Below, piece after piece: positions 33,810 through 42,779 of a stretch of 64,000 nucleotides of DNA. The translations under genes and the position numbers were made by a program. Source of the DNA: Palsa-506 sp963836355 (GTDB taxonomy: Bacteria > Actinomycetota > Actinomycetes > Streptosporangiales > Streptosporangiaceae); contig CAWIJO010000002.1 of assembly GCA_963836355.1 (NCBI GenBank), forward strand, positions 310,001 to 374,000, given 5' to 3'. The notes under the pieces were generated by a model, which was given only the letters and a program-made list of their open reading frames with translations, ran no database searches and had not been told where the DNA came from. The first letter of the stretch is position 1. Each line of letters begins with the position of its first letter.

Positions 33810-34811
33810 ATGACCGGCACCGGGGCTGTGCGTTGGGGAATCATCGGCACCGCGAACATTGCCCGGGCGGCCTTCCTGCCCGGCATGCGGGCGGCTGGCG
33901 GCGTCGCGGCGGTGGTGGCCGGCCGCGACGGCGGCCGCACCGCGCAGTTCGCCAGCGAGCACGGAATCGAGCGGGCCGTGGCCGGATACCAGAACGCCGT
34001 CGACGATCCCGCAGTCGACGCCCTCTACATCCCGCTGCCGAACTCGCTGCACGCGGAGTGGACCATCGCGGGGCTGCGCGCGGGCAAGCCCGTGCTGTGC
34101 GAGAAGCCGCTTTGCGGCTCGCTCGAAGAGACTGAGCACGTGCTCGCAGTGGCTGCCGAGACCGGAACGCTGCTCTGGGAAGCCTTCGTTTTCCCGTTCC
34201 ACGACCAGTTCGCCCGGGTGACCGGGCTCGTCGCCGACGGGGCCATCGGCGAGCTAAGGGAAATCCAGTCCAACTTCCACTTCAGCATCGGCCGCCCGGA
34301 CAACATCAGGATGTCCAGGGACCTCGACGGCGGCGCGCTGAATGACGTCGGCTGCTATCCGGTCCGGCTCGCACTCGAGCTGTTCCGCGCCGGGCATCGC
34401 ACCGCCTGGGCCACCGCGGAATGGGGCGGCCAGCACGTGGACACCGAGACCTGGGGCAGCCTCGGTTTCACCGGCGGCCGCCGGCTGCTGTTGTCCTGCG
34501 GAATGCGCCGCGGCTATGACACCTTCACCAGCCTGCAGGGCAGCAGCGGGCAGATCCACCTGACGAACCCGTTCCACCCCGGGCCCGGCGACCGGTTCGA
34601 GCTGGTCGTCCCCGGCCAGGGAGCCAGGAGTTACGCCGCCGCCGGGGAGGAACCCTCGTTCACCGCCGCCATCCGGCACATCCACGCGGTGCTGCGCGGC
34701 GAGGAGGCCCCGCGGCAGCTCGCCGCCGACACCTCGCTGGCCAGCGCCCGGGCGCTGCACGGCCTGCACGCGAGCATGGCGGCCGGCGCCGCCCGGCCGC
34801 TGGCCCGCTGA
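33810..34811 (+). CDS. Gfo/Idh/MocA family oxidoreductase C (dimeric dihydrodiol dehydrogenase-like)
   Basis: 333 aa. RWGIIGTANIARAAFLPGM, VDALYIPLPNSLHAEW, LCEKPLCGS and GGALNDVGCYPVRLALEL. The GxANIA loop and the D-V-G-C-Y-x-V motif are those of the trans-1,2-dihydrobenzene-1,2-diol/D-xylose dehydrogenase subgroup, different from the other two oxidoreductases here. Eight bases after gene B; last gene of the right-hand operon. Confidence 0.85.
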   Translation: MTGTGAVRWGIIGTANIARAAFLPGMRAAGGVAAVVAGRDGGRTAQFASEHGIERAVAGYQNAVDDPAVDALYIPLPNSLHAEWTIAGLRAGKPVLCEKPLCGSLEETEHVLAVAAETGTLLWEAFVFPFHDQFARVTGLVADGAIGELREIQSNFHFSIGRPDNIRMSRDLDGGALNDVGCYPVRLALELFRAGHRTAWATAEWGGQHVDTETWGSLGFTGGRRLLLSCGMRRGYDTFTSLQGSSGQIHLTNPFHPGPGDRFELVVPGQGARSYAAAGEEPSFTAAIRHIHAVLRGEEAPRQLAADTSLASARALHGLHASMAAGAARPLAR

Positions 34812-34944
34812 CCGCCAGGCTGGGCGCCGTTAAGGCAGCGTCCAGGCCTGCCGCTGCGGCGTGCCGCAGTGCGCGCTCCGCGCCTCTGCGGGCAGGCCGG
34901 CCCGGCACCCGGGCCGGTCAGGCACCGGCCGGATTTCAGGCCCG

Positions 34945-35130
34945 CTAGGTGACCGTGCTTACCGACAGTCCATTGCTGCGATCTGGAACTGGATCACGGC
35001 CATCCGGCCAGCTGAACTTAGCCGGGCCGGCTGCCCCGGTCCCGTCGGTGGCCGTCACCGTGACGCTGTTGATCTTCCGGGTGGCCGGGGTGCCGGAAAT
35101 GCCGCCGGCCGAGCACCCCTCGGCCAGCAC
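34945..35130 (-). pseudogene. Remnant of a secreted Ig-like (He_PIG-type) domain
   Basis: The minus-strand frame reads GISGTPATRKINSVTVTATD then GTGAAGPAKFSW. This is the last two strands of the putative-Ig repeat that ends many actinobacterial secreted enzymes (usual form ISGTP...VTVTATDxTGAxGxxxFxW). No start, no signal peptide and no upstream domain remain; the frame runs into the MMPL remnant. The 130 bases before it (34812-34944) hold nothing recognisable. Confidence 0.55.
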
Positions 35131-35171
35131 CTCATCGGCTTTGCCTGCCAGATCCGGGTCGTTGAACGATG

Positions 35172-35821
35172 GCTCCGAGCAAGCCAGCGCGGCGGCCGCC
35201 AGGCCCGCTCCGCTAGCATCGCCAGCGACGCCGGGACCAGGATGCCGCGCACCACGGTGGCATCGATGAGCACCGCGGCGGCCAGCCCGACGCCCAGCAC
35301 CTTCAGCTGGATCAGCGACAGCGTGGCCAGGATGGAGAACACCGCCACCATGATCACCGCGGCGCCGGTCACCGCCCGGCGCTGCTGGAGATCCCGCCGA
35401 CCACCGCGTCCTTGCTGGTCGCCCCCGCCATCCGCAGCTCGCGGATCCGGCTCAGGATGAACACGTGATAGTCCATGCTCAGCCCGAACAGGAACACGAA
35501 CAGGAACAGCGGTATCCATGGCACGATCGCGCCATAGCTGGTGAAGCCGGGCAGCCCCCGCAGGTAGCAGTCCTGGAAGATCAGCATGATCAGGCCGTAC
35601 GCCGCGCTCACCGGCAACAGCTTGAGCCCGACCGACACCAGCGGGATCGCCACCGACCGGAACGCGACAAGCAGCAGGCCGAACGCCAGCAATGCGACCA
35701 CCGCCAGCACCAGCGGCATACGGGCACGCAGTGCGGCGCGGTCATCGTGCGTGGCCGCGACATCCCGGCCACCGCATAGCTGATCCCGCCGACCCGGCCA
35801 AGGGTCGATGGCAGTGCATGC

Positions 35822-35833
<12 letters not shown>
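35172..35833 (-). pseudogene. MMPL/RND-family transporter, degraded C-terminal fragment
   Basis: Two frames together give a familiar MMPL C-terminal domain: LVLAVVALLAFGLLLVAFRS, then FVFLFGLSMDYHVFILSRIRE and DAVVGGISSSAG (frame 1). After loss of one base near 35380 it continues AVTGAAVIMVAVFSILATLS and LIDATVVRGILVPASLAML. A further frame change near 35755 joins the preceding segment. The N-terminal two thirds of the protein (normally about 700 aa) are absent. Confidence 0.75.
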
Positions 35834-36196
<363 letters not shown>

Positions 36197-36364
36197 GTCA
36201 TGATCTCCTTCATGACCCGCCGCCTCGGGATGCGCCGCCTCGCTCCCGGAGCCAGCCCGCAGCGCGGCGGCGATCATCTCGGCTGTCAGGCTGAACTCGA
36301 ACGGGGCCAGCTCGAATCCTGCCCCGGCACGGACTGGCGTGCCGCTGCGCGATGATGGTGACCT

Positions 36365-36958
36365 ATGGGAGAGCTGATACTCGTCCGGCATGGTCAGACC
36401 GAGTGGAGCAAGGCCGGCCGGCACACCGGCCGGACGGACGTGCCGCTGACCGCCGCGGGCGAAGTCCACGCCGCCGCGCTGGCCCCGGCGCTCGCGCGCC
36501 GAAGGATCGGGGCCGTGTTCACCAGCCCCGCATCGCGGGCGGTGCGGACCGCGGAACTGGCCGGGCTGGCTGGCGCCCGGCCGGATCCTGATCTGCAGGA
36601 ATGGGACTACGGCGGCTACGAGGGCCAGACGACTGCGCAGATCAGCGCCGAGCATCCGGGCTGGTACCTGTGGCGGGATGGCATTGCCCCGGGTAACGCG
36701 GCGCACCCGGGCGAGACTGTCGACCAGGTCGGCGACCGCGCCGACAAGGTGCTCAGCCGGGTGCAGCCACTGCTTGACTCCGGCAACGTCGTGCTAGTGG
36801 CGCACGCGCACATACTGCGCGTGCTGACGGCCAGGTGGCTCGGCCTGGCGGCGGCCGGCGGGCGGTTGTTCCGGCTGGACACCGGCACGCTCTGCACACT
36901 CGGTAGCGAGCACGGCAAGCCGGTCATCCAGTCCTGGAATGTGCCTGCCGCGAGCTAG
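36365..36958 (+). CDS. Histidine phosphatase (phosphoglycerate mutase-like) family protein
   Basis: 197 aa. The catalytic LVRHGQTEWS at residues 6-15 holds the phospho-histidine. Further motifs are GRTDVPLTAAG, FTSPASRAVRTAEL, WDYGGYEGQTT and VLVAHAHILRVL with the second histidine (usually GH; AH here). The length fits small bacterial broad-specificity phosphatases such as CobC/GpmB-like enzymes. No neighbour points to a pathway. Confidence 0.87.
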   Translation: MGELILVRHGQTEWSKAGRHTGRTDVPLTAAGEVHAAALAPALARRRIGAVFTSPASRAVRTAELAGLAGARPDPDLQEWDYGGYEGQTTAQISAEHPGWYLWRDGIAPGNAAHPGETVDQVGDRADKVLSRVQPLLDSGNVVLVAHAHILRVLTARWLGLAAAGGRLFRLDTGTLCTLGSEHGKPVIQSWNVPAAS

Positions 36959-37328
36959 CCGGAGGCAGGAGACCGGGGCACCTGAGCCGCGGCGGTCAGG
37001 GCTGAAGCCGGGCCGAGGTGATCGCAGCGAAGCGGGGTCAGGTCAGCGGCGGCGCGCCCCGCACACGAATCCGCCAGCCCCAGCCGCGTCATCCAGATGG
37101 CCGTGAAACTCTCACGTGAGTCCCACTATCCCCAGGCGCACCACGTCGAATGGCGCATTGGATAGTGGTTAGGATTTGTCCGGCATCTGCCGGACAAATC
37201 CTAACCACTATCCGTGGGCGGCCTATAAGGCGCCAATTCGGGTACTGCGGGGCTTTTGCGGCGCCGGTCTCGGCCTTTACCGGCGGCTGGCCTTACGGGC
37301 GGCCGGCTCTTGCGGCGCGGGGAGCGTG
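36959..37328. other. Convergent intergenic region with a very long hairpin
   Basis: 370 bases between two convergent genes. The main feature is the perfect inverted repeat at 37160-37213. CTCACGTGAG near 37110 is a 10-bp palindrome. No gene is evident. Confidence 0.6.
37160..37213. terminator. Perfect 26-bp-arm inverted repeat (bidirectional terminator or cruciform)
   Basis: The arm GGATAGTGGTTAGGATTTGT continues with CCGGCA (37160-37185); its exact reverse complement is at 37188-37213 with only two bases between. Located between the convergent phosphatase and sirtuin genes, it could terminate transcription in both directions. It lacks a T-run and is longer than usual. Confidence 0.7.
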
Positions 37329-38246
37329 CTATTGCGGCGGGCCGCATCGGGTGACCAGTTCGGTCATAGCTTGGCCGAGCGGGGCGTCGATGATCAGCGA
37401 TGCCTGCGCGTCGCCGCGGGTCAGGCCGTGGTTGACGATGGCGACAGGTATCTCGAGCCGCGCCGCCTGCCGCACGAACCGGTAGCCGGACATGACCGTC
37501 AGCGACGAGCCGAGGACCACGATCGCGGCCGCCTGCCGGACCAGGGCGTGACAGTCCTCGACCCGAGGCCGCGGCACGTTCTCCCCGAAGAAGACGACGT
37601 CGGGCTTGAGCAGGCCACCGCAACGCTGGCAGTCCACCACCCGGAACAGCGCCACCTCATCGTCGGCGAGCCATCCGTCGCCGTCCGGGTTAAGCTGTGT
37701 CAGCCGTGCATCCCAGTCCGGGTTTGCCTCGCGTAGCCGCAGGTCAAGGGACGCGCGGCGGGTCCGTTCGCCGCAGCCAAGGCAGACGACGCGAGCAAGG
37801 CCGCCGTGCAGTTCGATCACCTGCCGGGCGCCGGCCGCCTGGTGCAGGCCGTCCACATTCTGCGTGATGATCCCGGCGACCAGCCCCCGGCGCTCAAGTT
37901 CGGCGACCGCATGATGACCAAGGTTCGGCACGGCGTCGGCAATGTGCCGCCAGCCCAGCTGGCTGCGCGCCCAGTACCGGCGGCGCGCTTCGGCTCCGCC
38001 GACGAAGGTCTGGTACGTCATCGGCATGGCCCGCCTGGCCAGCCCGGTCGGCCCGCGGTAGTCCGGGATGCCGGACTCGGTAGACAGCCCAGCGCCGCTG
38101 AGGATCACCACGCCACCGCCAGCCACCAGGTCAGCCAGTGCGCCTAGCAGGCCGGCCGGCGATCCGGCCGGCTCAGCGGCCCCGCTGCGGTGGCCTGCGA
38201 TGACGCCAGGCCCAGGCCCGCGAGCGCCCGCCGCCGTCTGAGTCAC
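37329..38246 (-). CDS. Sirtuin, NAD-dependent protein deacylase (SIR2 family)
   Basis: About 305 aa from a GTG at 38244-38246. NAD-binding GAGLSTESGIPDYRG, TQNVDGLHQAAG, catalytic His in IELHGG, zinc cysteines in CLGCGE and CQRCGG, and VVFFGENVP. It removes acyl groups from lysines using NAD+. The zinc ribbon has an insert of about 45 residues with the sequence DWDARLTQLNPDGDGWLAD, as in actinobacterial class II-like forms. The start is uncertain: the frame is open to 38372, but that part covers a tandem repeat and has no homology. Confidence 0.87.
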   Translation of the reverse strand: MTQTAAGARGPGPGVIAGHRSGAAEPAGSPAGLLGALADLVAGGGVVILSGAGLSTESGIPDYRGPTGLARRAMPMTYQTFVGGAEARRRYWARSQLGWRHIADAVPNLGHHAVAELERRGLVAGIITQNVDGLHQAAGARQVIELHGGLARVVCLGCGERTRRASLDLRLREANPDWDARLTQLNPDGDGWLADDEVALFRVVDCQRCGGLLKPDVVFFGENVPRPRVEDCHALVRQAAAIVVLGSSLTVMSGYRFVRQAARLEIPVAIVNHGLTRGDAQASLIIDAPLGQAMTELVTRCGPPQ

Positions 38247-38268
38247 CTCTTCATGCTGCCTGACGCCC

Positions 38269-38357
38269 GGGGATGCCGGGCCCGCACGGCCGGGGATGCC
38301 GGACCGCACGCCCGGGGATGCCGGCCCGCACGGCCGGGGATGCCGGGCCCCGCGCGG
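38269..38357. repeat. Four tandem 22-23-bp repeats
   Basis: GGGGATGCCGG begins at 38269, 38292, 38314 and 38336, each followed by a C-rich spacer ending CACGGCC or CACGCCC. There are no unique spacers, so this is a minisatellite and not a CRISPR array. It lies between the sirtuin start and the end of the LLM gene. Confidence 0.85.
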
Positions 38358-38368
38358 CCGGCCGTTCA

Positions 38369-39430
38369 TCATTCCGCATTCCGCGGCCAGGGACCGGCAG
38401 CGCGAGGTTGCGATGCGGCGCCGCGCAGGCCGGGCGCGACCTTCTCGGCGATCAGCTCAAACGACCGAATCCGGTCCTCGATGTCGTACACCATGGTGGT
38501 GAGCATCAGCTCGTCGGCACGAGTCCGCTTGGCCAGGCCGGCCAGCTGCCTGCCAACCATCTCCGGAGAGCCGATCGCCTGGCCGGCGAAGCGCTCGCCG
38601 GCGATGCGCCGGTCGTGCGCCGTATACGGATACGCGGCCGCCTGCTCCGGGCTGGCCAGCGGCTGCGGCGTGCCCGCTCGCAGCTGCAGGACCGACAAGG
38701 CGGCCGGGCCGGACAGCCACTGGGCTTGCTCGTCGGTATCGGCGCAGATGGCGCTGACCGCAACCATGGCGTACGGATGCTGCAGCCACCGCGATGGCCG
38801 GAAACTATCCCGGTAGAGCGCCAGCGCTGGCTCGGTATTGGCGGAGCTGAAGTGATGCGCGAACGAGAACGGCAGCCCCAGCAGGCCGGCCAGCTGGGCG
38901 CTGAAGCCGCTGGAGCCGAGCAGCCAGATGGCCGGTCTGTTGCCCCGGCCGGGCATCGCGGTGATCTGCGCCCTGGGATCCTCGCCGTTAAACAGCTCGA
39001 TCAGATCGGCCAGCGCTGCCGGGAAAGCCTCGGCGGACAGGCCAGCCGTGGTGCGCCGCAGCGCCAGCGCGGTGAGCTGGTCAGTTCCCGGCGCGCGGCC
39101 GATGCCCAGGTCAATCCGGCCCGGATGGAGCGCTTCCAGCGTGCCGAACTGCTCCGCGACCACGAGCGGGGCGTGGTTAGGCAGCATCACGCCGCCCGAG
39201 CCGATCCGGATCGTCGACGTCGCCGCAGCCAGGTGCGCGATCAGCACGGCGGGCGCCGAGCTGGCGATCGCCGGCATGTTGTGGTGCTCGGCCACCCAGA
39301 AGCGCCGGTATCCGAGCTGCTCGGTACGCCGGGCCAGGCTGGTGGTCTGGCGCAGCGCCTGGCCGGCCGTCGTGCCGACGGCCACCGGTGCGAGATCCAG
39401 AACGGACAGCGGCAGGTCAGTCACGAACAT
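38369..39430 (-). CDS. LLM-class flavin-dependent oxidoreductase
   Basis: 353 aa from the ATG at 39428-39430. LSVLDLAPVAVGTTAGQAL, RRFWVAEHHNMPAIASSAP, IRIGSGGVMLPNHAPLVVAEQF, GRIDLGIGRAPGTD and LLGSSGFSAQLAG. This is the alkanal-monooxygenase-like MsnO8/YhbW subgroup, in which the cofactor is FMN rather than F420. The EHHN histidine pair is kept. Substrate unknown. Confidence 0.87.
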   Translation of the reverse strand: MFVTDLPLSVLDLAPVAVGTTAGQALRQTTSLARRTEQLGYRRFWVAEHHNMPAIASSAPAVLIAHLAAATSTIRIGSGGVMLPNHAPLVVAEQFGTLEALHPGRIDLGIGRAPGTDQLTALALRRTTAGLSAEAFPAALADLIELFNGEDPRAQITAMPGRGNRPAIWLLGSSGFSAQLAGLLGLPFSFAHHFSSANTEPALALYRDSFRPSRWLQHPYAMVAVSAICADTDEQAQWLSGPAALSVLQLRAGTPQPLASPEQAAAYPYTAHDRRIAGERFAGQAIGSPEMVGRQLAGLAKRTRADELMLTTMVYDIEDRIRSFELIAEKVAPGLRGAASQPRAAGPWPRNAE

Positions 39431-39516
39431 GGCCAACTCGCCCGCACGCCGGTTTCTTCCAGCCCGGGTACGGTGCCGTCAGCCGGCCGCGGCTCGCGGC
39501 GCCGGAGGCTGCGCGG

Positions 39517-40386
39517 CTAGTCGCGCAGCCACAGATCATGCGGGTCGCGGCCGGGCCGGAAACCGCGCGCCCGGACCATCTCTGCGGCTCTGGCGAAGTC
39601 CCTGGCGAGGCCGGCTGGATGGTGCGCGTCGCTGGCGAAGCTGACGGCGCCGCCGCCGGCCTCATGCCACCAGCTCACGATCCGCGGCTCAAGCGGGACC
39701 CGGGTGTTGACCTCAAGCACCCGGGACGTGGCGGCCAGCGCGCGCAGCACCTCGCGGTACTCCTCCTCGAACAGCTCCGGGTCATACCGCCCGGCGCTCG
39801 CCGGCCAGTACCGCACTGGATAGTCGATGTGCGCCAGCACAGCGAAATCGCCGGATCCGGTGACCATGCGGGCGGCTTCGGCCAGGTACGCGCGCACCAC
39901 ATCGGCGGCTGGCCGTACCCGGTATGCCGCGCCGGTCTCCAGGTAGCGGGCGTCAACGTCCGGCAGCGAATGCACCGAGGCGAGCACTCGATCGAATCCG
40001 CCCAGGTCGAGCAGTTCGGCGGTCCGGCGCTGGTGCCAGTGCGGCTCGCTGAGCTCGACGCCGGACAGGATCCGCAGCCCGGGGAAGAGATCGCGGCATC
40101 GCTGCAGGCATTCCAGGTAGCCGCCGACATCGAATACCGGCGGCACCAGGGCGCCTTCCCTGGTGACCTTTGCCCGGACCCCGGCCGGCAGCTCGCCGCC
40201 AAGCAATGTCCAGGATGTTAGTTCCGCGTGCTCGGTGAACGCGAGGGAGCTTAGGCCGATCTCGACGGCCCGGGCGCAGGTTCGCTCCATCGAGCCGCCG
40301 GGCGCGTCCCAGGACCATTCACTGTGCACGTGGCCGTCGGGCGGCAGCGGCTGCAGTTGCTCAGCCACGCGCGCTCCTGGGGCCAC
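39517..40386 (-). CDS. PHP-domain phosphoesterase (histidinol-phosphatase-like)
   Basis: 289 aa; GTGs at 40386 and 40368 are both possible starts. The PHP metal sites are DGHVHSEWSWDA, FTEHAEL, SGVELSEPH, ASVHSLPD, LAHIDYPVRYW, VLEVNTR and FASDAHHP. The order matches HisK-type histinol-phosphatases, but no histidine genes are near; a general phosphoesterase role is equally likely. Confidence 0.82.
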   Translation of the reverse strand: MAPGARVAEQLQPLPPDGHVHSEWSWDAPGGSMERTCARAVEIGLSSLAFTEHAELTSWTLLGGELPAGVRAKVTREGALVPPVFDVGGYLECLQRCRDLFPGLRILSGVELSEPHWHQRRTAELLDLGGFDRVLASVHSLPDVDARYLETGAAYRVRPAADVVRAYLAEAARMVTGSGDFAVLAHIDYPVRYWPASAGRYDPELFEEEYREVLRALAATSRVLEVNTRVPLEPRIVSWWHEAGGGAVSFASDAHHPAGLARDFARAAEMVRARGFRPGRDPHDLWLRD

Positions 40387-40430
40387 GGCGCCCGGCTGCC
40401 GAGCCCGCCGAGTGCGGCATCGCGCCAGCC

Positions 40431-41333
40431 CTACGCGGCGCTGGCCGGAGCAGCAGGCACCTCCCGGTCCCGCTCCCGGCCGGGGCGGCGGCCGCGCAAC
40501 CGAGACGCGGCAGTCGCCGGGAAGTAAAGCACCTGCCGCGGAACATGCGTCGTCGACTGGTAGATGGCGCGCAGCGCAGCCGTTGCGGCAATGTCAGTCA
40601 GCGGGCTGCCCGGCGTGCCGTACAGCTTCCGCGCCCAGCGTGGCAGGGTCGCGAACGCCAGGGCGCCGAGCGGCGGCACGATCAGCCGCAGCGCCGCGTA
40701 CTGGGGCGGCACCGGCGGATTGAAGGAACTGCGGAGCGCCAGCCTGGCCTCGTCGCACGCGAACAGCCCGGGCCTGACCTGCAGGTAGTAGCTGTCAAGC
40801 GCGGCGACGCTGGCCGGCACCGCCAGCGGGTCGAGGCCGACCAGCTCCGCGCAGCGCCGCTGCTCGGACACGAACATGTCAAGGTCCGCCGCGGACAGCC
40901 GCATCCCGCAGCGGCGCACGATCTCCAGGTAGGAGGAAACCTCGCCGCAGTGCACCCAGAGCAGCAGGGCCGGCTCGTCCAGCCGGATGGTGCTGCCGTC
41001 GGCGTCGATGCCGGTCAAGGTGGCGTGGATCTTGCGAATCCGGCGGGCGCCCCGGGCAGCCTCCGCAGCCGTCCCGTAGGTCCGCACCCGGACGAACTCA
41101 GCCGTGCGGACAAACCGGGCCCACGCCTCGCCGCGGTCCGCGAATCCGGTGTTCTGCCAGGTGGCCCGCATCACGCGAGGGTTCAGTGCCTGCAGGTAGA
41201 GGGAACGCAGGCCGGCCACCCAGATGACTGGCTCGCCCATGATCCGCCAGGTAACCGAGTCGGGGCCGAAGAGCCCCGCAGCCCCGGGGCGAGGACGCGG
41301 GCGGTCAGCGGACGCCACGTCCGGCACGCCCAT
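40431..41333 (-). CDS. Oxygenase MpaB family protein (DUF2236)
   Basis: 300 aa. LFGPDSVTWRIMGEPVIWVAGLRSLYLQALNP is the standard beginning of the DUF2236/MpaB family. It is followed by a conserved Arg (RVRTYGTAAEA), the heme-ligand region IHATLTGIDADG...LLLWVHCG, and FVSEQRRCAELVGLD. Members include latex-clearing protein-like heme b enzymes. The ribosome binding site GGGAGGTGAGCC precedes the ATG. Confidence 0.82.
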   Translation of the reverse strand: MGVPDVASADRPRPRPGAAGLFGPDSVTWRIMGEPVIWVAGLRSLYLQALNPRVMRATWQNTGFADRGEAWARFVRTAEFVRVRTYGTAAEAARGARRIRKIHATLTGIDADGSTIRLDEPALLLWVHCGEVSSYLEIVRRCGMRLSAADLDMFVSEQRRCAELVGLDPLAVPASVAALDSYYLQVRPGLFACDEARLALRSSFNPPVPPQYAALRLIVPPLGALAFATLPRWARKLYGTPGSPLTDIAATAALRAIYQSTTHVPRQVLYFPATAASRLRGRRPGRERDREVPAAPASAA

Positions 41334-41351
41334 GGCTCACCTCCCTGCCGG

Positions 41352-41708
41352 TCACGTTGGGCGGGTTTCCTCCTCTATCCAGCCCAGGTACGCCGACGAG
41401 CCCGCGACGATCGGCGTAGCGACTATCTCTGGCTCATCGTAGCTGTGCCGCTCGGTCAGGAAGTCGGCCAGTTCCTGGTAGCGGTCAGTGGGCAGCTTGA
41501 GTATCAGCATCCACTCCTCGGCCCGCTCCAGCCCGCCGTCCCACCAGTACATGCTTGCCACCGGGCCAGCCACCTGAGCGCACGCGGCCAGCCGTGCCGT
41601 CACGGCCGCGCGGGCGAGATCCATTGCCTCCGCCCGCGAGTCCGTGGTGGTCTGCACCTGCAGGTACCGCACCTCGGCGCCGGCCACCCCGCTACCCTGA
41701 CTCGCCAT
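41352..41708 (-). CDS. cutA: CutA1-type divalent cation tolerance protein
   Basis: 118 aa from the ATG at 41706-41708. EAMDLARAAVTARLAACAQV, MYWWDGGLERAEEWMLILK, HSYDEPEIVATPIVAGSSAYLGWIEEET. These are the signature strands of the trimeric CutA1 family, linked to copper tolerance in E. coli, although the mechanism is not settled. Followed on the same strand by the MpaB-like gene 18 bases later. Confidence 0.92.
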   Translation of the reverse strand: MASQGSGVAGAEVRYLQVQTTTDSRAEAMDLARAAVTARLAACAQVAGPVASMYWWDGGLERAEEWMLILKLPTDRYQELADFLTERHSYDEPEIVATPIVAGSSAYLGWIEEETRPT

Positions 41709-41818
41709 GGCACCCGATCGTACGCCCGGCCCGGCCGGGGCGCCGCAGTTGGTCGTTACGCGGTGACCTGCACGCCACCTCGGGCGGGCGCGCAAACCGG
41801 CCAGCAAAGGAGACCACC

Positions 41819-42742
41819 ATGAACGGCCCGTTCTGCCTGGTGGTCAACCCCGCGGCGGGCGGCGGGCGGGCGCTCGGGCTGCTCGGCGCCGTCACCGCGG
41901 CCCTTGCCGAGGCCGGCCTGGCGTACCAGGTAAGCCGGTCGGCGAGCCTGGACGATGCCCGGGCGCTGGCGGGCGCTGCAGCACGGCGCGGGGAAGTGGT
42001 GGTAGCCGTCGGCGGGGACGGGCTAGCCGGCGCGCTGGCGGGCCCGGTAGCGGCGGCCGACGGTACCTACGGGATCATCCCGGCCGGGCGCGGTAACGAC
42101 TTCGCGCTGATGCTCGGCTTGCCGGCCGACCCGGCCGGCGCGGCGCGGGTCCTGGCCAGCGGCCAGCCCCGCACCGTGGACCTGATCGGCGTCGGCGTTC
42201 CCGGCGAGCCCGAACTGGTGGTCGCGCTCAGCGTATACCTGGGCGTGCCGTCGGTGGCCGGGCGGATCGCCAACCGGACCCGGCTGCTGCGCGGGCCGAC
42301 CGTGTACCCGGTGGCGGCGCTGCGCGCGCTGGCACGCTGGAGGCCCGCCACGTTCCGGGTCGGGCCCGGCGGCCTGGCCGGGATTCCGGACGGCAGCTTC
42401 GCCGCGTACGCCGTCGTCGTCGCGAACTGCCCTTACTTCGGCGGCGGCATGAAAGTCGCCCCGGCGGCCGTGATCGACGACGGCATCCTGGATGTCGTCA
42501 CCATGCGGCACGGTCCGCGGCTCGCGTTCATCCGGGTACTGCTGAGGATCAAGGACGGGACGCATGTCGCGCTGCCGCAGGTCAGCATCGGCCAGGCGGC
42601 CGAGGTGACAGTGACCGTGGACCGGGCCATGCTAGCCGCGGCCGATGGCGAGGAACTACCAGGTGCCGCGCCGCTACCGGCCGCCGTTCCGCTGCGGATC
42701 CGCGCGCTCCCCGGCGCGCTGCGGGTGATCGCGGCGGGCTAG
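41819..42742 (+). CDS. Diacylglycerol/lipid kinase family protein
   Basis: 307 aa. AAAGGAG precedes the ATG. Kinase motifs are LVVNPAAGGGRA (nucleotide site), VVAVGGDGLAGALAG (GGDG) and GIIPAGRGNDFALMLGLP. C-terminal beta-sandwich with VVVANCPYFGGGMKVAPAAVIDDGILDV. The GGDGT motif reads GGDGL here, as in several actinobacterial members. It may phosphorylate diacylglycerol or a related lipid. Confidence 0.88.
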   Translation: MNGPFCLVVNPAAGGGRALGLLGAVTAALAEAGLAYQVSRSASLDDARALAGAAARRGEVVVAVGGDGLAGALAGPVAAADGTYGIIPAGRGNDFALMLGLPADPAGAARVLASGQPRTVDLIGVGVPGEPELVVALSVYLGVPSVAGRIANRTRLLRGPTVYPVAALRALARWRPATFRVGPGGLAGIPDGSFAAYAVVVANCPYFGGGMKVAPAAVIDDGILDVVTMRHGPRLAFIRVLLRIKDGTHVALPQVSIGQAAEVTVTVDRAMLAAADGEELPGAAPLPAAVPLRIRALPGALRVIAAG

Positions 42743-42779
42743 CAGCCCGGCTAGCAGCCGGACAGCCTGAGCTGCAGCC

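Noticed and set aside
36197..36345. Minus-strand frame continuing upstream of the coiled-coil gene (GFELAPFEFSLTAEMIAAAL)
   Set aside because: Could be the tail of a lost gene, but it is too short and unrecognised to support a call.
37160..37213. Long hairpin as the end of an insertion sequence
   Set aside because: No transposase gene or remnant and no flanking target duplication could be found near it.
38269..38357. Regular 22-bp repeats resembling a CRISPR array
   Set aside because: Repeats are contiguous without unique spacers and no cas genes are present.
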